Source: Pullulanibacillus pueri
GTDB lineage: Bacteria > Bacillota > Bacilli > Bacillales > Sporolactobacillaceae
DNA: 64,000 nucleotides
Direction of reading: 5' to 3'
NCBI RefSeq assembly: GCF_014639255.1
Contig: NZ_BMFV01000010.1
Span: forward strand, 1 to 64,000
The notes below the pieces were generated by a model that did no database searches, was not told the origin of the DNA, and saw only the letters and a program-made list of their open reading frames with translations. A program made the translations under genes and the position numbers. Positions 42,930 to 52,747 of this stretch are shown here, piece after piece; the stretch's first letter is position 1; every line of letters begins with the position of its first letter.

Positions 42930-43215
42930 GTTGTGTTTCTCAGGATCATGAAGTTTAGGAGTTGAAATAAATTGCGACGTAACTATTAAGCTAAGAGTTC
43001 ACAAGTGATTACTGCTTGCTTATGGTGTGGATTTGAGCTTCAGGTCGCTCGCTTTCCTCGGGCACGACCGCAGCGGTGGGGTGTCCGAGGAAAGCGAAGT
43101 ATTCTGCTGAAGCGGTAATTTAGCACCAAATAAAGTAAGGTATGAGATGCCAACGCCGATCGAATTTACGTCGCAATCTATATGAATAGCCACAAACGAT
43201 GAAAATTGGCTTTTT
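42930..43215. repeat. Intergenic repeat family copy 6, perfect 12-bp ends
   Basis: Bounded by ATTGCGACGTAA (42971-42982) and TTACGTCGCAAT (43166-43177), exact inverted repeats. Outside them flanks TCTCAGGATCATGAAGTTTA and AGCCACAAACGATGAAAATT recur in copies 1 and 4. In the middle GCTTTCCTCGGGCAC faces GTGTCCGAGGAAAGC, a long stem. It is the most intact copy of this form. Confidence 0.85.
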
Positions 43216-43309
43216 AACAGAAAGCTTCCAAGGCAAACGCTTGGGTAGAAAAAGTTTCCTATTGATTAGGACTTAACAGAAAGTCCAGTTTTTCTTAAAA
43301 CTTGTTCAT

Positions 43310-43338
43310 TTGTTTTATAAGTCCTTTTAAAGTATAAT
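43310..43338 (+). promoter_or_regulatory. Candidate promoter of gdpP
   Basis: TTGTTT (43310-43315), 17 bases, TATAAT (43333-43338). It leaves a leader of 400 bases before gdpP in which I recognise no riboswitch. GTTATAATAAATA near 43578 is an alternative -10. Confidence 0.5.
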
Positions 43339-43751
43339 TTTACGGTAGGATTAATGCAATGTCTAGTTTATGCATTAGTTTTAAGAATTATCTCTTAATG
43401 CATGACACCTCTATCGATCATCTTAATAACATTTGAACTAGGCATAAGGAAGTTAGGGTGTTCTTATGTCCTTTTGTTTATATTTTAAATGCTGCGGGTA
43501 AGCCGTCTTCCCATTTTAAGGTTGTTAAATGGAAATAATTAAAGTCCCCTAAAGCCTCTCAGGGTCGAATCTTTTTGTTATAATAAATATTTAATATAGA
43601 TGTCATAAATAAAATATGGTGAAAGAGTGGGATTAATTGTTCCTTCGCTTCTTTATCTCATTCGTATATTAGGTATAATAAATTTTAGGATTCGACCTTT
43701 GTGTGACGTCTCGAGTCAATGGATAAAGAAGGTGAATGAGGAGCTGACATT

Positions 43752-45722
43752 ATGTCAAATCAACTAAAACCCCCTAGATGGGACATAAAAGCAATCATAG
43801 CTGTTATTATTACGCTATGTTTTATCATTATACTCACCCTGTATTATTGGCTACTAGGGTTGATGGGTCTTATTATTGCGGGGGCTATTGTAGCCTTACT
43901 TAAGTTACAAGATCTTAAACAAAAAAAAGAAGTTGAAGATTATATTTCAACGCTGTCCCATCGGGTTAAAAAAGTAGGCGAAGAAGCTTTATTAGAGATG
44001 CCTATTGGTATTATTTTATACAGTGAGAATTATGACATTGAGTGGGTCAATCACTATGTAATGTCACTTACGGAAGAAGAGTCCATTATATCCCACTCTC
44101 TGAATACTATCTCAGAGACCCTTATACCGATTTTAAAAGGAGAAACGGACCAAAGGGTTATCTCCATTAAAAAAAGAAGATATAAGGTCATTACGCGCCC
44201 TGAGGAACGTCTTCTTTATTTATCAGATGTGACTGAAATCAATATTGTCAAAGATCGCTATGTCAATGAGAAAACTGTTTTGGGCATTATTTATTTGGAC
44301 AATTACGAGGAAATTACTCAAGGCATGGATGATCAAATTAAAAGTAGTATTAATAACGAAGTAACAAATTTGATTAAACAATGGGGAACGGACCATGGGA
44401 TTTATTTAAAGCGATTCTCCTCAGAAAAATTTATGGCCGTCTTTAGCCAAAGGATTCTAAGTGAATTAGAGAAAAATCGTTTTGATGTATTAGATAAAGT
44501 AAGAGAAATCAAAACCAATGCAACCATTCCGCTTACCCTTAGTATTGGGGTAGGGAAGGACTCTACGGATTTACCTGAGCTTGGACAGATGGCACAGTCC
44601 GCTTTAGACCTCGCGCTCGGGCGTGGCGGAGATCAGGTGGCTATTAAGAAGCCTTCAGGGAAAGTGGAGTTTTACGGTGGAAAGTCCAATCCAGTAGAAA
44701 AAAGAACGAGGGTACGTGCGAGGGTCATTTCTCAAGCGTTATCCGAGTTGATTCGTGAAAGTGATCAAGTGTTTGTGATGGGCCATAAAAATCCGGACAT
44801 GGATGCGATTGGAGCGGCCATTGGCATCATGAAAATGGCTGAGGGTAACGGGAAGCTTAGTCGGGTTGTCATCGAACCTGATAACTATGGTCCAGGGGTT
44901 ATCCGCTTGATGGATGCCATTCAAGAAAATGAAGAACTATGGGCAAAATTTATTTCTAATGACGATGCGGTTGAGTTTGTGACAACAAATTCTTTAGTGG
45001 TTGTTGTAGACACTCACAAACCCTCCATGACGATGGAACCACGATTATTAAATAAAACCGATCGGGTTGTTGTCATTGATCACCATAGACGCGGTGAGGA
45101 CTTCATTCATGATCCAGTGCTTGTGTATATGGAACCTTATGCTTCATCGACAGCGGAGCTTGTCACAGAGCTTCTTGAATATCAGCCGAATTCTGGTCCA
45201 TTGAAGGTCCTTGAGGCCACTGCCATGCTTGCTGGTATTACAGTAGATACCAAAAGCTTTGCTCTTAGAACGGGCTCACGGACGTTTGATGCCGCCTCAT
45301 ACTTAAGATCACATGGGGCCGATACCATTTTAGTTCAAAGGTTATTAAGAGAAGATCTAGATCAATTTAATCGCCGAACTGCACTTATAAGAAAGACAGA
45401 AATGTATCGGGATCATATTGCCATAGTGATTGGTGATGAGGAGGATGTCTTTGATCAAGTCGTGATGGCACAGGCAGCAGACACTCTGCTTTCAATGAAT
45501 GATGTCAAGGCTTCCTTCGTTGCGGCTCCGAGACTTGATGGCTATATCGGCATTAGTGCACGTTCGTTAGGCGACATTAATGTCCAGGTGATTATGGAAG
45601 CATTAGAGGGTGGCGGTCATTTAACGAATGCCGCGACTCAGCTAAAGGTGCCGCTTAAAGAAGTGGAACTAAAATTAAAAGCGGCAATAGATGACTATCT
45701 TGAAGGAGGAGAAACAGAATGA
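43752..45722 (+). CDS. gdpP: Cyclic-di-AMP phosphodiesterase GdpP
   Basis: Membrane protein of 656 residues that degrades c-di-AMP to pApA and so tunes potassium and cell-wall homeostasis. Two N-terminal membrane segments, a PAS domain, a degenerate GGDEF domain (RFSSEKF in place of GGDEF), then the DHH/DHHA1 catalytic part with [20 protein letters not shown] and IDHHRRG, and a GGGH block near the end. GAGGAGC precedes the ATG. Overlaps rplI by four bases. Confidence 0.97.
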   Translation: MSNQLKPPRWDIKAIIAVIITLCFIIILTLYYWLLGLMGLIIAGAIVALLKLQDLKQKKEVEDYISTLSHRVKKVGEEALLEMPIGIILYSENYDIEWVNHYVMSLTEEESIISHSLNTISETLIPILKGETDQRVISIKKRRYKVITRPEERLLYLSDVTEINIVKDRYVNEKTVLGIIYLDNYEEITQGMDDQIKSSINNEVTNLIKQWGTDHGIYLKRFSSEKFMAVFSQRILSELEKNRFDVLDKVREIKTNATIPLTLSIGVGKDSTDLPELGQMAQSALDLALGRGGDQVAIKKPSGKVEFYGGKSNPVEKRTRVRARVISQALSELIRESDQVFVMGHKNPDMDAIGAAIGIMKMAEGNGKLSRVVIEPDNYGPGVIRLMDAIQENEELWAKFISNDDAVEFVTTNSLVVVVDTHKPSMTMEPRLLNKTDRVVVIDHHRRGEDFIHDPVLVYMEPYASSTAELVTELLEYQPNSGPLKVLEATAMLAGITVDTKSFALRTGSRTFDAASYLRSHGADTILVQRLLREDLDQFNRRTALIRKTEMYRDHIAIVIGDEEDVFDQVVMAQAADTLLSMNDVKASFVAAPRLDGYIGISARSLGDINVQVIMEALEGGGHLTNAATQLKVPLKEVELKLKAAIDDYLEGGETE

Positions 45723-46162
45723 AGGTCATTTTTCTAGAAGATGTCAAGGGGAAAGGCAAAGCAGGCGAGGTCAAAAACGTTTCGGAAGGTTATGCAAGAA
45801 ATTATCTTCTTCCCAAAAACCTTGCTGTTGAGGCTAATAAGGGAAATTTAAAGCAACTCGAAAATAAAAAGCACAGTGAAGAAAAGCGCGCACAGGAAGA
45901 GCTTGCTGAAGCCAAGGTGCTCAAAGAAAAGCTAGAAAAAACAGAGATCACGCTTTCTGCTAAATCTGGAGAAGGTGGTCGGTTATTCGGCTCGATAACA
46001 AGTAAACAGATTGCTCAAGAATTAAAACAAAAGGGCTTCAAGGTCGATAAGCGAAAAATTGAGCTTTCTGATCCGATTCGCACATTAGGCTATACAGATG
46101 TCCCCATCAAACTCCATCATGATGTAACAGCTGTATTGAAGGTTCATGTTAAAGAACAATAG
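45719..46162 (+). CDS. rplI: 50S ribosomal protein L9
   Basis: 147 residues; N-terminal [20 protein letters not shown] and [12 protein letters not shown], long connecting helix, C-terminal domain. Coupled to gdpP by a four-base overlap; precedes dnaC. Confidence 0.97.
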   Translation: MKVIFLEDVKGKGKAGEVKNVSEGYARNYLLPKNLAVEANKGNLKQLENKKHSEEKRAQEELAEAKVLKEKLEKTEITLSAKSGEGGRLFGSITSKQIAQELKQKGFKVDKRKIELSDPIRTLGYTDVPIKLHHDVTAVLKVHVKEQ

Positions 46163-46255
46163 TTTAAAATTAAAAGGGTGTAGGGACTTAAAATCATCAA
46201 GGGACCTGCACTTCTTTCTTTCATTTTTTAATCCCTCTAAAAGGAGTCAGTCGGT

Positions 46256-47626
46256 ATGAGTGATTTATTTGCGGATCGTACACCGCCTCAGGATATTGAA
46301 GCGGAACAAGCTGTTTTAGGTGCCATCTTCCTTGAACCGCAAGCGATTGTAACAGCATCAGAATCTTTACTCCCAGAAGACTTTTACCGTGCTAGTCATC
46401 AACGCATCTATTCGGTTATGCTTGAACTTTCAGAGCGGGGAGAACCGGTAGATGTTGTCACATTAACTTCAGAACTCCGAGACAAGAAACTATTAGACGA
46501 AGTAGGAGGACTTGACTATTTAAGTGAGCTTGCAGATTCAGCCCCTACGGCAGCCAATATTGAATTTTATAGTCAGATTGTCGAAGAGAAATCACTTCTT
46601 AGGCGATTAATTCGTTCAGCCACACAAATCGTCTCTGATGGCTATACAAGAGAAGACGATGTCGATGTTATTATCGATGAGGCAGAAAAGGGTATTTTTG
46701 AAGTCGCACAAAGAAAGAAAGTCTCTGCCTTCAAATCGATTAAGGATGTATTGGTTACAACCTATGACAATATTGAGCTCCTTCATAATCGTAAGGGAGA
46801 TATTACAGGGATTCCCACAGGATTTACTGAGCTTGATCGCATGACAGCGGGATTTCAAAAGAACGATTTGATTATCGTCGCTGCCCGTCCTTCCGTAGGT
46901 AAAACGGCTTTTGCCTTAAATATTGCTCAAAACGTGGCGACTAAAACCGATGAAAATGTTGCGATTTTTAGTTTAGAGATGGGAGCCGACCAGCTTGTCA
47001 TGCGGATGCTCTGTTCAGAGGGCAATATTGACGCCCAAAAGCTTCGTACCGGGAAGCTGGAGGAAGACGATTGGCAAAAACTTACGATGGCGATGGGGAG
47101 CCTTTCAAATGCTGGGATTTATATAGATGATTCCCCTGGTGTGCGCATTAATGAAATTCGAGCGAAATGTCGTCGGCTTCACCAAGAAAGAGGTCTCGGC
47201 ATGATTCTTATTGATTATCTGCAGCTTATTCAAGGGAATTCTTCAGGTCGAAATGAAAATCGTCAGCAAGAGGTTTCGGAAATTTCAAGATCTCTCAAAG
47301 CATTAGCCAGAGAGCTAGAAGTCCCTGTTATTGCCTTGTCGCAGCTATCCCGTGGTGTGGAATCAAGACAGGACAAGCGACCAATGATGTCTGATATTCG
47401 TGAATCAGGAAGTATTGAGCAAGATGCTGATATTGTTTCCTTCCTCTATCGTGATGATTATTATGATAAGGAATCCGAAAATCAAAATATTATTGAAATC
47501 ATTATTGCCAAACAGCGTAACGGCCCAGTGGGTACGGTTGAACTGGCCTTTGTAAAGGAATATAACAAATTTGTTAATTTAGAAAGACGACACAATGAAA
47601 ATGAAATTCCCGCCAGCATGGCGTAA
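46256..47626 (+). CDS. dnaC: Replicative DNA helicase (DnaB family, DnaC in Bacillus)
   Basis: Hexameric 5'-3' helicase, 456 residues. N-terminal domain (PPQDIEAEQAVLGAIFLEP), RecA-like C-terminal domain with Walker A ARPSVGKTAFA, Walker B MILIDYLQLI and arginine-rich RESGSIEQDAD. AAAAGGAGTC precedes the ATG. In Bacillus it is loaded by DnaB-DnaD-DnaI. Confidence 0.98.
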   Translation: MSDLFADRTPPQDIEAEQAVLGAIFLEPQAIVTASESLLPEDFYRASHQRIYSVMLELSERGEPVDVVTLTSELRDKKLLDEVGGLDYLSELADSAPTAANIEFYSQIVEEKSLLRRLIRSATQIVSDGYTREDDVDVIIDEAEKGIFEVAQRKKVSAFKSIKDVLVTTYDNIELLHNRKGDITGIPTGFTELDRMTAGFQKNDLIIVAARPSVGKTAFALNIAQNVATKTDENVAIFSLEMGADQLVMRMLCSEGNIDAQKLRTGKLEEDDWQKLTMAMGSLSNAGIYIDDSPGVRINEIRAKCRRLHQERGLGMILIDYLQLIQGNSSGRNENRQQEVSEISRSLKALARELEVPVIALSQLSRGVESRQDKRPMMSDIRESGSIEQDADIVSFLYRDDYYDKESENQNIIEIIIAKQRNGPVGTVELAFVKEYNKFVNLERRHNENEIPASMA

Positions 47627-47644
47627 ATAGACTCGTTTAATTTC

Positions 47645-47680
47645 AGGATAGCTCCTTTTTTGAGCTGTCCTTTTGTTTTA
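47645..47680 (+). terminator. Terminator of dnaC
   Basis: AGGATAGCTC and GAGCTGTCCT arms (one wobble pair) with a T loop, followed by TTTGTTTTATTTT. Confidence 0.88.
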
Positions 47681-47699
47681 TTTTATAAAGAAGAGATGG

Positions 47700-48200
47700 A
47701 TTTTTTTAAAAGTGAATCAGAATATTCTGGTCATCAGGACGGTGTGGATTTCCGCTTCAGAACGCTCGCTTTCCTCATGCCCACAGGATGTGGGTAGGAT
47801 CGGTGTTGTCACAGGACGTGACGATTTTAACCGATCGTCCTTAGTGGTCTCAGCTCATTTTGGAATGAAGATTTGTGTTCCAAGTATTAATGAATAAAAA
47901 CCCCCTGTTCCTGCGTCTACTCGTATCACTTCGTCGTCAGCTTTCTCGGAACAACTCGAAGTTCACTCGTGAAGTAACGCTGGTTGCTGTTCCCGAAGGA
48001 GTCTCGCGTCTTCGGCTCCAATCCACACTTGTTACAGACGATCCCTTTGTATAAGGAAATTTTTCCAGTACATAACTTGGGACAGGGTGCACTTGCCCGG
48101 TTGTTCTCGTCACAACCAGGCAGAAAATTCTGTCTAAAATCAAAGTGAAAAGTGTGTTGATTTTCACTTCAAGCTGCTCGCTTTTCAGGGGGCGCGGTCT
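47700..48200. repeat. Intergenic repeat family copy 7
   Basis: Module order: CTGGTCATCAGGACGGTGTG, GATTTCCGCTTCAGAACGCT, CGCTTTCCTCATGCCCACAG, GTTGTCACAGGACGTGACGA, CGATCGTCCTTAGTGG, CTCAGCTCATTTTGGAATG, then CGTCTACTCGTATCACTTCG, CCCGAAGGAGTCTCGCGTCT and TCCAATCCACACTTG. The later part is the reverse complement of 34.06-34.15 kb. Several short inverted pairs give stem structure. No coding frame has protein features. Confidence 0.8.
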
Positions 48201-48214
48201 CGATATTCTCCCTA

Positions 48215-48293
48215 ATTATACGAACATATAAATCTAAATATCTATTAATTGTTCGTAAATACCATTGACTATAAGGAATGGTATTGCTAAAAT
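48215..48293 (+). promoter_or_regulatory. Paired PurR boxes and promoter of purA
   Basis: Two PurBox-like sites face each other: ATTATACGAACAT (48215-48227, plus) and ATTTACGAACAAT (48260-48248, minus), sharing the CGAAC core of the Bacillus PurR site. Just downstream is TTGACT (48265-48270), 17 bases, TAAAAT (48288-48293). purA is a PurR target in B. subtilis, so purine control is likely. Confidence 0.85.
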
Positions 48294-48362
48294 TGAGGTG
48301 TTGCTTTTTTGATACGAATAATTTAAATATGGAAAAAGAATTTACTGGGAGGTCCTCTTTTT

Positions 48363-49649
48363 ATGCCATCAGTTGTTGTAGTAGGTGCCCAATGGGGTGA
48401 CGAAGGGAAAGGAAAAATTACGGATTACTTGTCAGGTAACTCGGAAGTCATTTCTCGATATCAAGGCGGGGATAATGCAGGCCACACGATTGCATTTGAC
48501 GGAAAAACGTACAAGCTTCACCTTATTCCTTCTGGCATCTTTTACAAGGATAAAATCTGTGTAATTGGTAATGGCATGGTTGTCAATCCGAAATCATTAG
48601 TTGCTGAACTTAATTATTTACATGAGCGAGACGTACAAACAGATAATTTACGTATTAGTAATCGTGCTCATATCGTGCTTCCTTATCACATCAAATTGGA
48701 CTGTGTTGAAGAAGAGCGTAAGGGTGACGGGAAGATTGGAACGACAAAAAAAGGGATCGGTCCTGCTTATATGGATAAAGCCGCACGGGTGGGGATTCGT
48801 GTAGCAGACTTGCTAGAGCCGGATACTTTTAAAGAAAAACTCGAGAAAAACCTCGACGAAAAAAATCGTTTATTAGAAAAGGTTTATGAAACAGAAGGAT
48901 TTAAATTAGAAGACATCTATGAGGAATATATTGCTTACGGAAAGGCAATAGCGCCTTATGTATGTGATACTTCTGTTGTGTTAAATGATGCATTGGATCA
49001 GGGCAAGCGGGTCCTTTTTGAGGGCGCACAAGGCGTTATGCTTGATATTGATCAAGGCACCTATCCCTTTGTAACGTCCTCCAATCCTGTTGCCGGTGGG
49101 GTTACCATAGGGGCAGGCGTTGGGCCGACTAAAATCAATCACGTCGTCGGTGTAACAAAAGCCTATACAACACGCGTGGGCGATGGTCCTTTTCCAACTG
49201 AACTTCATGATGAGATCGGAAATACCATTCGTGAGGTTGGTCGTGAATATGGAACGACAACAGGAAGACCAAGAAGAGTCGGTTGGTTTGACAGTGTTGT
49301 TGTCCGTCATGCCAAGCGTGTCAGCGGGATTACAGACCTGACGTTAAACTGCTTAGACGTATTAACAGGGCTCGACACTGTTAAGATTTGTGTCGCTTAT
49401 AGATATAAAGATAAAACGATTGAGGAATATCCAGCAAGTCTTAAGATCCTTGCTGAATGTGAACCGATTTATGAAGAAATGCCTGGTTGGAAAGAAGATA
49501 TTACTCAAATCAAGGGGCTTGATGAGCTGCCAGAAAATGCGAGACACTATCTGGAAAGGGTCTCACAATTAACAGGTGCTCCTGTCTCAATATTCTCAGT
49601 AGGACCTGATCGTGACCAAACTCATCTTATCCGTCCAGTGTTTGCTTAA
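48363..49649 (+). CDS. purA: Adenylosuccinate synthetase
   Basis: First step from IMP to AMP, GTP-dependent; 428 residues. P-loop-like [11 protein letters not shown] at the N terminus, [19 protein letters not shown], and [12 protein letters not shown] are all present. GGGAGGTCC precedes the ATG. Single gene with its own promoter and terminator; counterpart of guaB at 9-10 kb. Confidence 0.98.
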   Translation: MPSVVVVGAQWGDEGKGKITDYLSGNSEVISRYQGGDNAGHTIAFDGKTYKLHLIPSGIFYKDKICVIGNGMVVNPKSLVAELNYLHERDVQTDNLRISNRAHIVLPYHIKLDCVEEERKGDGKIGTTKKGIGPAYMDKAARVGIRVADLLEPDTFKEKLEKNLDEKNRLLEKVYETEGFKLEDIYEEYIAYGKAIAPYVCDTSVVLNDALDQGKRVLFEGAQGVMLDIDQGTYPFVTSSNPVAGGVTIGAGVGPTKINHVVGVTKAYTTRVGDGPFPTELHDEIGNTIREVGREYGTTTGRPRRVGWFDSVVVRHAKRVSGITDLTLNCLDVLTGLDTVKICVAYRYKDKTIEEYPASLKILAECEPIYEEMPGWKEDITQIKGLDELPENARHYLERVSQLTGAPVSIFSVGPDRDQTHLIRPVFA

Positions 49650-49661
49650 TAGAAGGTATTT

Positions 49662-49691
49662 AAAAAGTCACCGTTACCGCGGTGGCTTTTT
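49662..49691 (+). terminator. Terminator of purA
   Basis: AAAAAGTCACCG and CGGTGGCTTTTT arms around TTACCG-type loop, with T run. Confidence 0.88.
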
Positions 49692-49704
49692 ATAAATATA
49701 AGAA

Positions 49705-50100
49705 TGTATAAAATTCTGATTCTGGTCATAAGGAAGGTGTGGATTTACGCTTCAGAACGCTCGCTTTCCTCGGGCACGGCCTCAGCTCATTTTGGAATGG
49801 TTAATCTGTGTGTTCCAAAATGGATCTTCGGACACGTGCTGTTCCCGAAGGAGTCTCGCGTCTTCCGCTTCAATCCACTTGATACTGATGAAGCATTTTG
49901 GTAAAAAACTTTTTAATACCCAACTGAATGAGGACCGGGCATGCTTTTCGCCCGGTTTTTCTAAAAGGAAAAGAAAGCATAAATGGGTGTCATCAAAAGG
50001 TGTTCATCTCCACTCTAGGTTGCTTGTTTTCCTTCTTACCATAAAGGGGTCTCCAAAAAGTGTGCTTTACTTTTTGTGAGAAAAAAGTAAAGCGCTTTAA
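49705..50100. repeat. Intergenic repeat family copy 8
   Basis: CTGGTCATAAGGAAGGTGTG, ACGCTTCAGAACGCTCGCTT, CGGCCTCAGCTCATTTTGGA, CCCGAAGGAGTCTCGCGTCT and TTCAATCCACTTGATACTGA follow the order of copy 7 with the middle deleted. Then ACCGGGC / GCCCGGT with five T (49934-49962) forms a terminator-like stem, and GGGGTCTCCAAAAAGTGTGC plus TTTACTTTTT (50046-50078) is a variant of the 42-bp module of copy 9. Confidence 0.8.
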
Positions 50101-50215
50101 GAGAATGTGTTATTTACCATATATAGGCATAAGGTGCCGAGTTCATTTTCAAACCCTTTGTGGTGTGATAAAATAGATTGAATGAAGTCGTATAATCCTT
50201 GAAGGAGTGACTTTT

Positions 50216-50917
50216 ATGGATGAGAAAATTCTAGTTGTTGATGATGAACAACCAATTGCAGATATATTAGAGTTTAATTTGAAAAAAGAAGGCTTTAGTG
50301 TCACGGTAGCCTATGATGGGGAACAGGCCCTCGAGAAGGTTGAACAAGAGGAGCCAGATTTGATTCTCCTTGATGTGATGCTACCGCAAAGAGATGGCAT
50401 GGAAGTTTGCCGCGAAATTAGAAAGAAATATAACATGCCCATTATTATGCTCACCGCTAAAGATTCAGAAATAGATAAAGTGCTAGGATTAGAAATGGGC
50501 GCCGATGATTATGTCACCAAGCCCTTTAGTAATCGCGAGCTCATTGCCCGTGTTAAGGCCAATCTTCGTCGCCACCAGCAAGTTGCTTCAAAAGAAGATG
50601 AAGTGACAGAGATCACCATTGGCGCCTTGGCGATTCGCCCAGATGCTTATCTTGCCACCAAACGCGGGGAACCTATTGAACTCACACATAGGGAATTCGA
50701 GCTTCTCTATTACTTAGCCAAGCACCTTGGTCAAGTGATGACACGGGAGCATTTATTGCAAACGGTATGGGGATACGATTATTTTGGTGATGTCCGTACG
50801 GTTGATGTTACCGTCCGACGATTGCGGGAAAAAGTAGAAGATAATCCGAGTCGACCCGCTTGGATCATTACACGTCGTGGTGTGGGCTATTATTTAAGAA
50901 ATCCTGAGCAGGAGTAA
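50216..50917 (+). CDS. walR: Two-component response regulator WalR (YycF)
   Basis: OmpR-family regulator of 233 residues; essential controller of cell-wall hydrolases. Receiver with acidic pocket DD (9-10), phosphorylation site D53 and [10 protein letters not shown]-terminal winged helix ([20 protein letters not shown]). ATG at 50216 follows AAGGAG; the GTG at 50207 overlaps the site. First gene of walRKHIJ. Confidence 0.98.
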   Translation: MDEKILVVDDEQPIADILEFNLKKEGFSVTVAYDGEQALEKVEQEEPDLILLDVMLPQRDGMEVCREIRKKYNMPIIMLTAKDSEIDKVLGLEMGADDYVTKPFSNRELIARVKANLRRHQQVASKEDEVTEITIGALAIRPDAYLATKRGEPIELTHREFELLYYLAKHLGQVMTREHLLQTVWGYDYFGDVRTVDVTVRRLREKVEDNPSRPAWIITRRGVGYYLRNPEQE

Positions 50918-50923
50918 TCATTT

Positions 50924-52747
50924 ATGCGTATGTTCGGTTTTTTTAAATCGATCCAATTTAAATTTGTCCTGATTTATACCTTATTGATTTTACTCGCGAT
51001 GCAGTTAATTGGCGTAGATTTTAGCACCTCCTTAGAGAAAAGTTATATAGAAAATAAGCAGGATTCAATGGAAAAGGAAGCTAACACGCTGTCCTATTTT
51101 ATTAGCGAGGCGATCAAGAAGGCGCAGGAGACCAATAAGGGGGATACGAAGGCCATCTCTGATGCTATCCAAGCTCAGTTAGCGGATGCAGGGGATGACA
51201 CGAGTGTCAAAGTCTTTTCTAAGGACCGCATTATCCTCGCTTCGAATGATAATAAAACGAATGAAGTGGGAAAACAGAGTAATAATCCATATGTCGTCAA
51301 GGATTTATATACCTCTAATAAGACCAAACCAAGAATCCTAACTAAAAATAATAGCCGCGTCATGATTGTGACAACACCAATTTATATCAATCAAGGGCAA
51401 GATAAGTTTGCATTACTTTATATGGAAAACTCCCTCAATGAGATTTATAAAGAATTGCGGACAACCAATAATTATCTCGCTTCGGCTATTGTGATTGCAT
51501 TAATTGTCACAGCCTTGCTGGGCTTCTTCCTTGCGCGCACGATTACTAAGCCCCTTGCCCAAATGAGACGACAGGCTCGAGCAGTTTCTGAAGGAGATTT
51601 TTCCCTCCGAGTTGATCATAATGATGATGATGAAATTGGACAATTAGCGGATTCATTTAATAATATGACTGATCGTCTTCAAGAAGCCAACGCAACAACA
51701 GAGGCAGAGAGGCGACGCCTGCATTCGGTATTGACCTATATGACGGATGGCGTTATTGCAACCGATCGTAACGGGAATATTATTCTCCTAAATGATCGCT
51801 CTGAAGAACTCCTACATGTCTATCGTCAGGCTATTCTTGGGAAATCTATTATATCGTTGTTGAATATTGAAGATGAATACCACATTGATGATCTATACGA
51901 GATGCAGGACTCTATGATGCTCGACTTTAGTACTGAGCACCAAAAATTACTCATTCGCGTGAATTTTTCCGTCATTTTAAAGGAAAATGGCGCATTAGAC
52001 GGTCTGATTGCAGTCCTTCATGACGTCACTGAGCAAGAGCAAATTGACGAGGAACGCCGCGAGTTCGTTGCCAACGTTTCTCATGAACTTCGGACACCCT
52101 TGACGACGATGAGAAGTTATTTAGAAGCTTTGTCTGACGGCGCTGTAGAAGATGAGGAATTAAGAGATAAGTTTCTCGGTGTGACCCAAAATGAGACCGA
52201 ACGGATGATTCGCCTCGTTAATGACTTACTTCAGCTTTCCAAATTAGATGCTGATGATTCAAATTTCAATAAAGAAACAACCAACTATATTGCCTTCTTA
52301 AGTGATATTATTGACCGCTTTGAAATGGCGAAGACACAGAACATCGAATTTGTACTGAAACTGCCAAAAGGACCGATCTACACATACCTTGATCGCGATA
52401 AAATGACACAGGTTATCGATAATATTATTTCAAATGCGATTAAGTATTCACCAGATGGTGGACGCATTACATTTAAGGTCATCCAAAAGGGTAACCATTT
52501 GGTCACGGGTATTAAAGACGAAGGGGTCGGGATTCCAAAGGAAAATCTGACAAAGGTTTTTGATCGCTTTTTCCGTGTAGACAAGGCGCGCTCTCGTAAA
52601 CTAGGAGGGACAGGCTTAGGTCTTGCCATTGCAAAAGAGATCGTTGCTGCTCATGGCGGCGAAATTTGGGCCGACAGCGAATGGAATAAAGGAACAGCCA
52701 TTTTCTTTACACTCCCACTGTCAAAAGGAGGGAATATGGATGCGTGA
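50924..52747 (+). CDS. walK: Sensor histidine kinase WalK (YycG)
   Basis: 607 residues: membrane segment at about 13-34, extracellular Cache-like domain, second membrane segment (IVIALIVTALLGFFLA), HAMP, PAS (VLTYMTDGVIATDRNGN), then HisKA with phospho-acceptor in VSHELRTPLTTMRSYLEAL and HATPase (NIISNAIKYSPDGG, GTGLGLAIAKEI). It phosphorylates WalR and is tied to the divisome. Overlaps walH by eight bases. Confidence 0.98.
   Translation: MRMFGFFKSIQFKFVLIYTLLILLAMQLIGVDFSTSLEKSYIENKQDSMEKEANTLSYFISEAIKKAQETNKGDTKAISDAIQAQLADAGDDTSVKVFSKDRIILASNDNKTNEVGKQSNNPYVVKDLYTSNKTKPRILTKNNSRVMIVTTPIYINQGQDKFALLYMENSLNEIYKELRTTNNYLASAIVIALIVTALLGFFLARTITKPLAQMRRQARAVSEGDFSLRVDHNDDDEIGQLADSFNNMTDRLQEANATTEAERRRLHSVLTYMTDGVIATDRNGNIILLNDRSEELLHVYRQAILGKSIISLLNIEDEYHIDDLYEMQDSMMLDFSTEHQKLLIRVNFSVILKENGALDGLIAVLHDVTEQEQIDEERREFVANVSHELRTPLTTMRSYLEALSDGAVEDEELRDKFLGVTQNETERMIRLVNDLLQLSKLDADDSNFNKETTNYIAFLSDIIDRFEMAKTQNIEFVLKLPKGPIYTYLDRDKMTQVIDNIISNAIKYSPDGGRITFKVIQKGNHLVTGIKDEGVGIPKENLTKVFDRFFRVDKARSRKLGGTGLGLAIAKEIVAAHGGEIWADSEWNKGTAIFFTLPLSKGGNMDA

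Noticed and set aside
42778..43100. yybP-ykoY manganese riboswitch upstream of the efflux gene
   Set aside because: No conserved loop sequences were found; the region is repeat copy 6 plus a simple stem.
52623..52739. 39-codon upstream extension of walH inside walK
   Set aside because: It is the shadow of the walK ATPase codons; the ribosome site AAGGAGG sits directly before the ATG at 52740.
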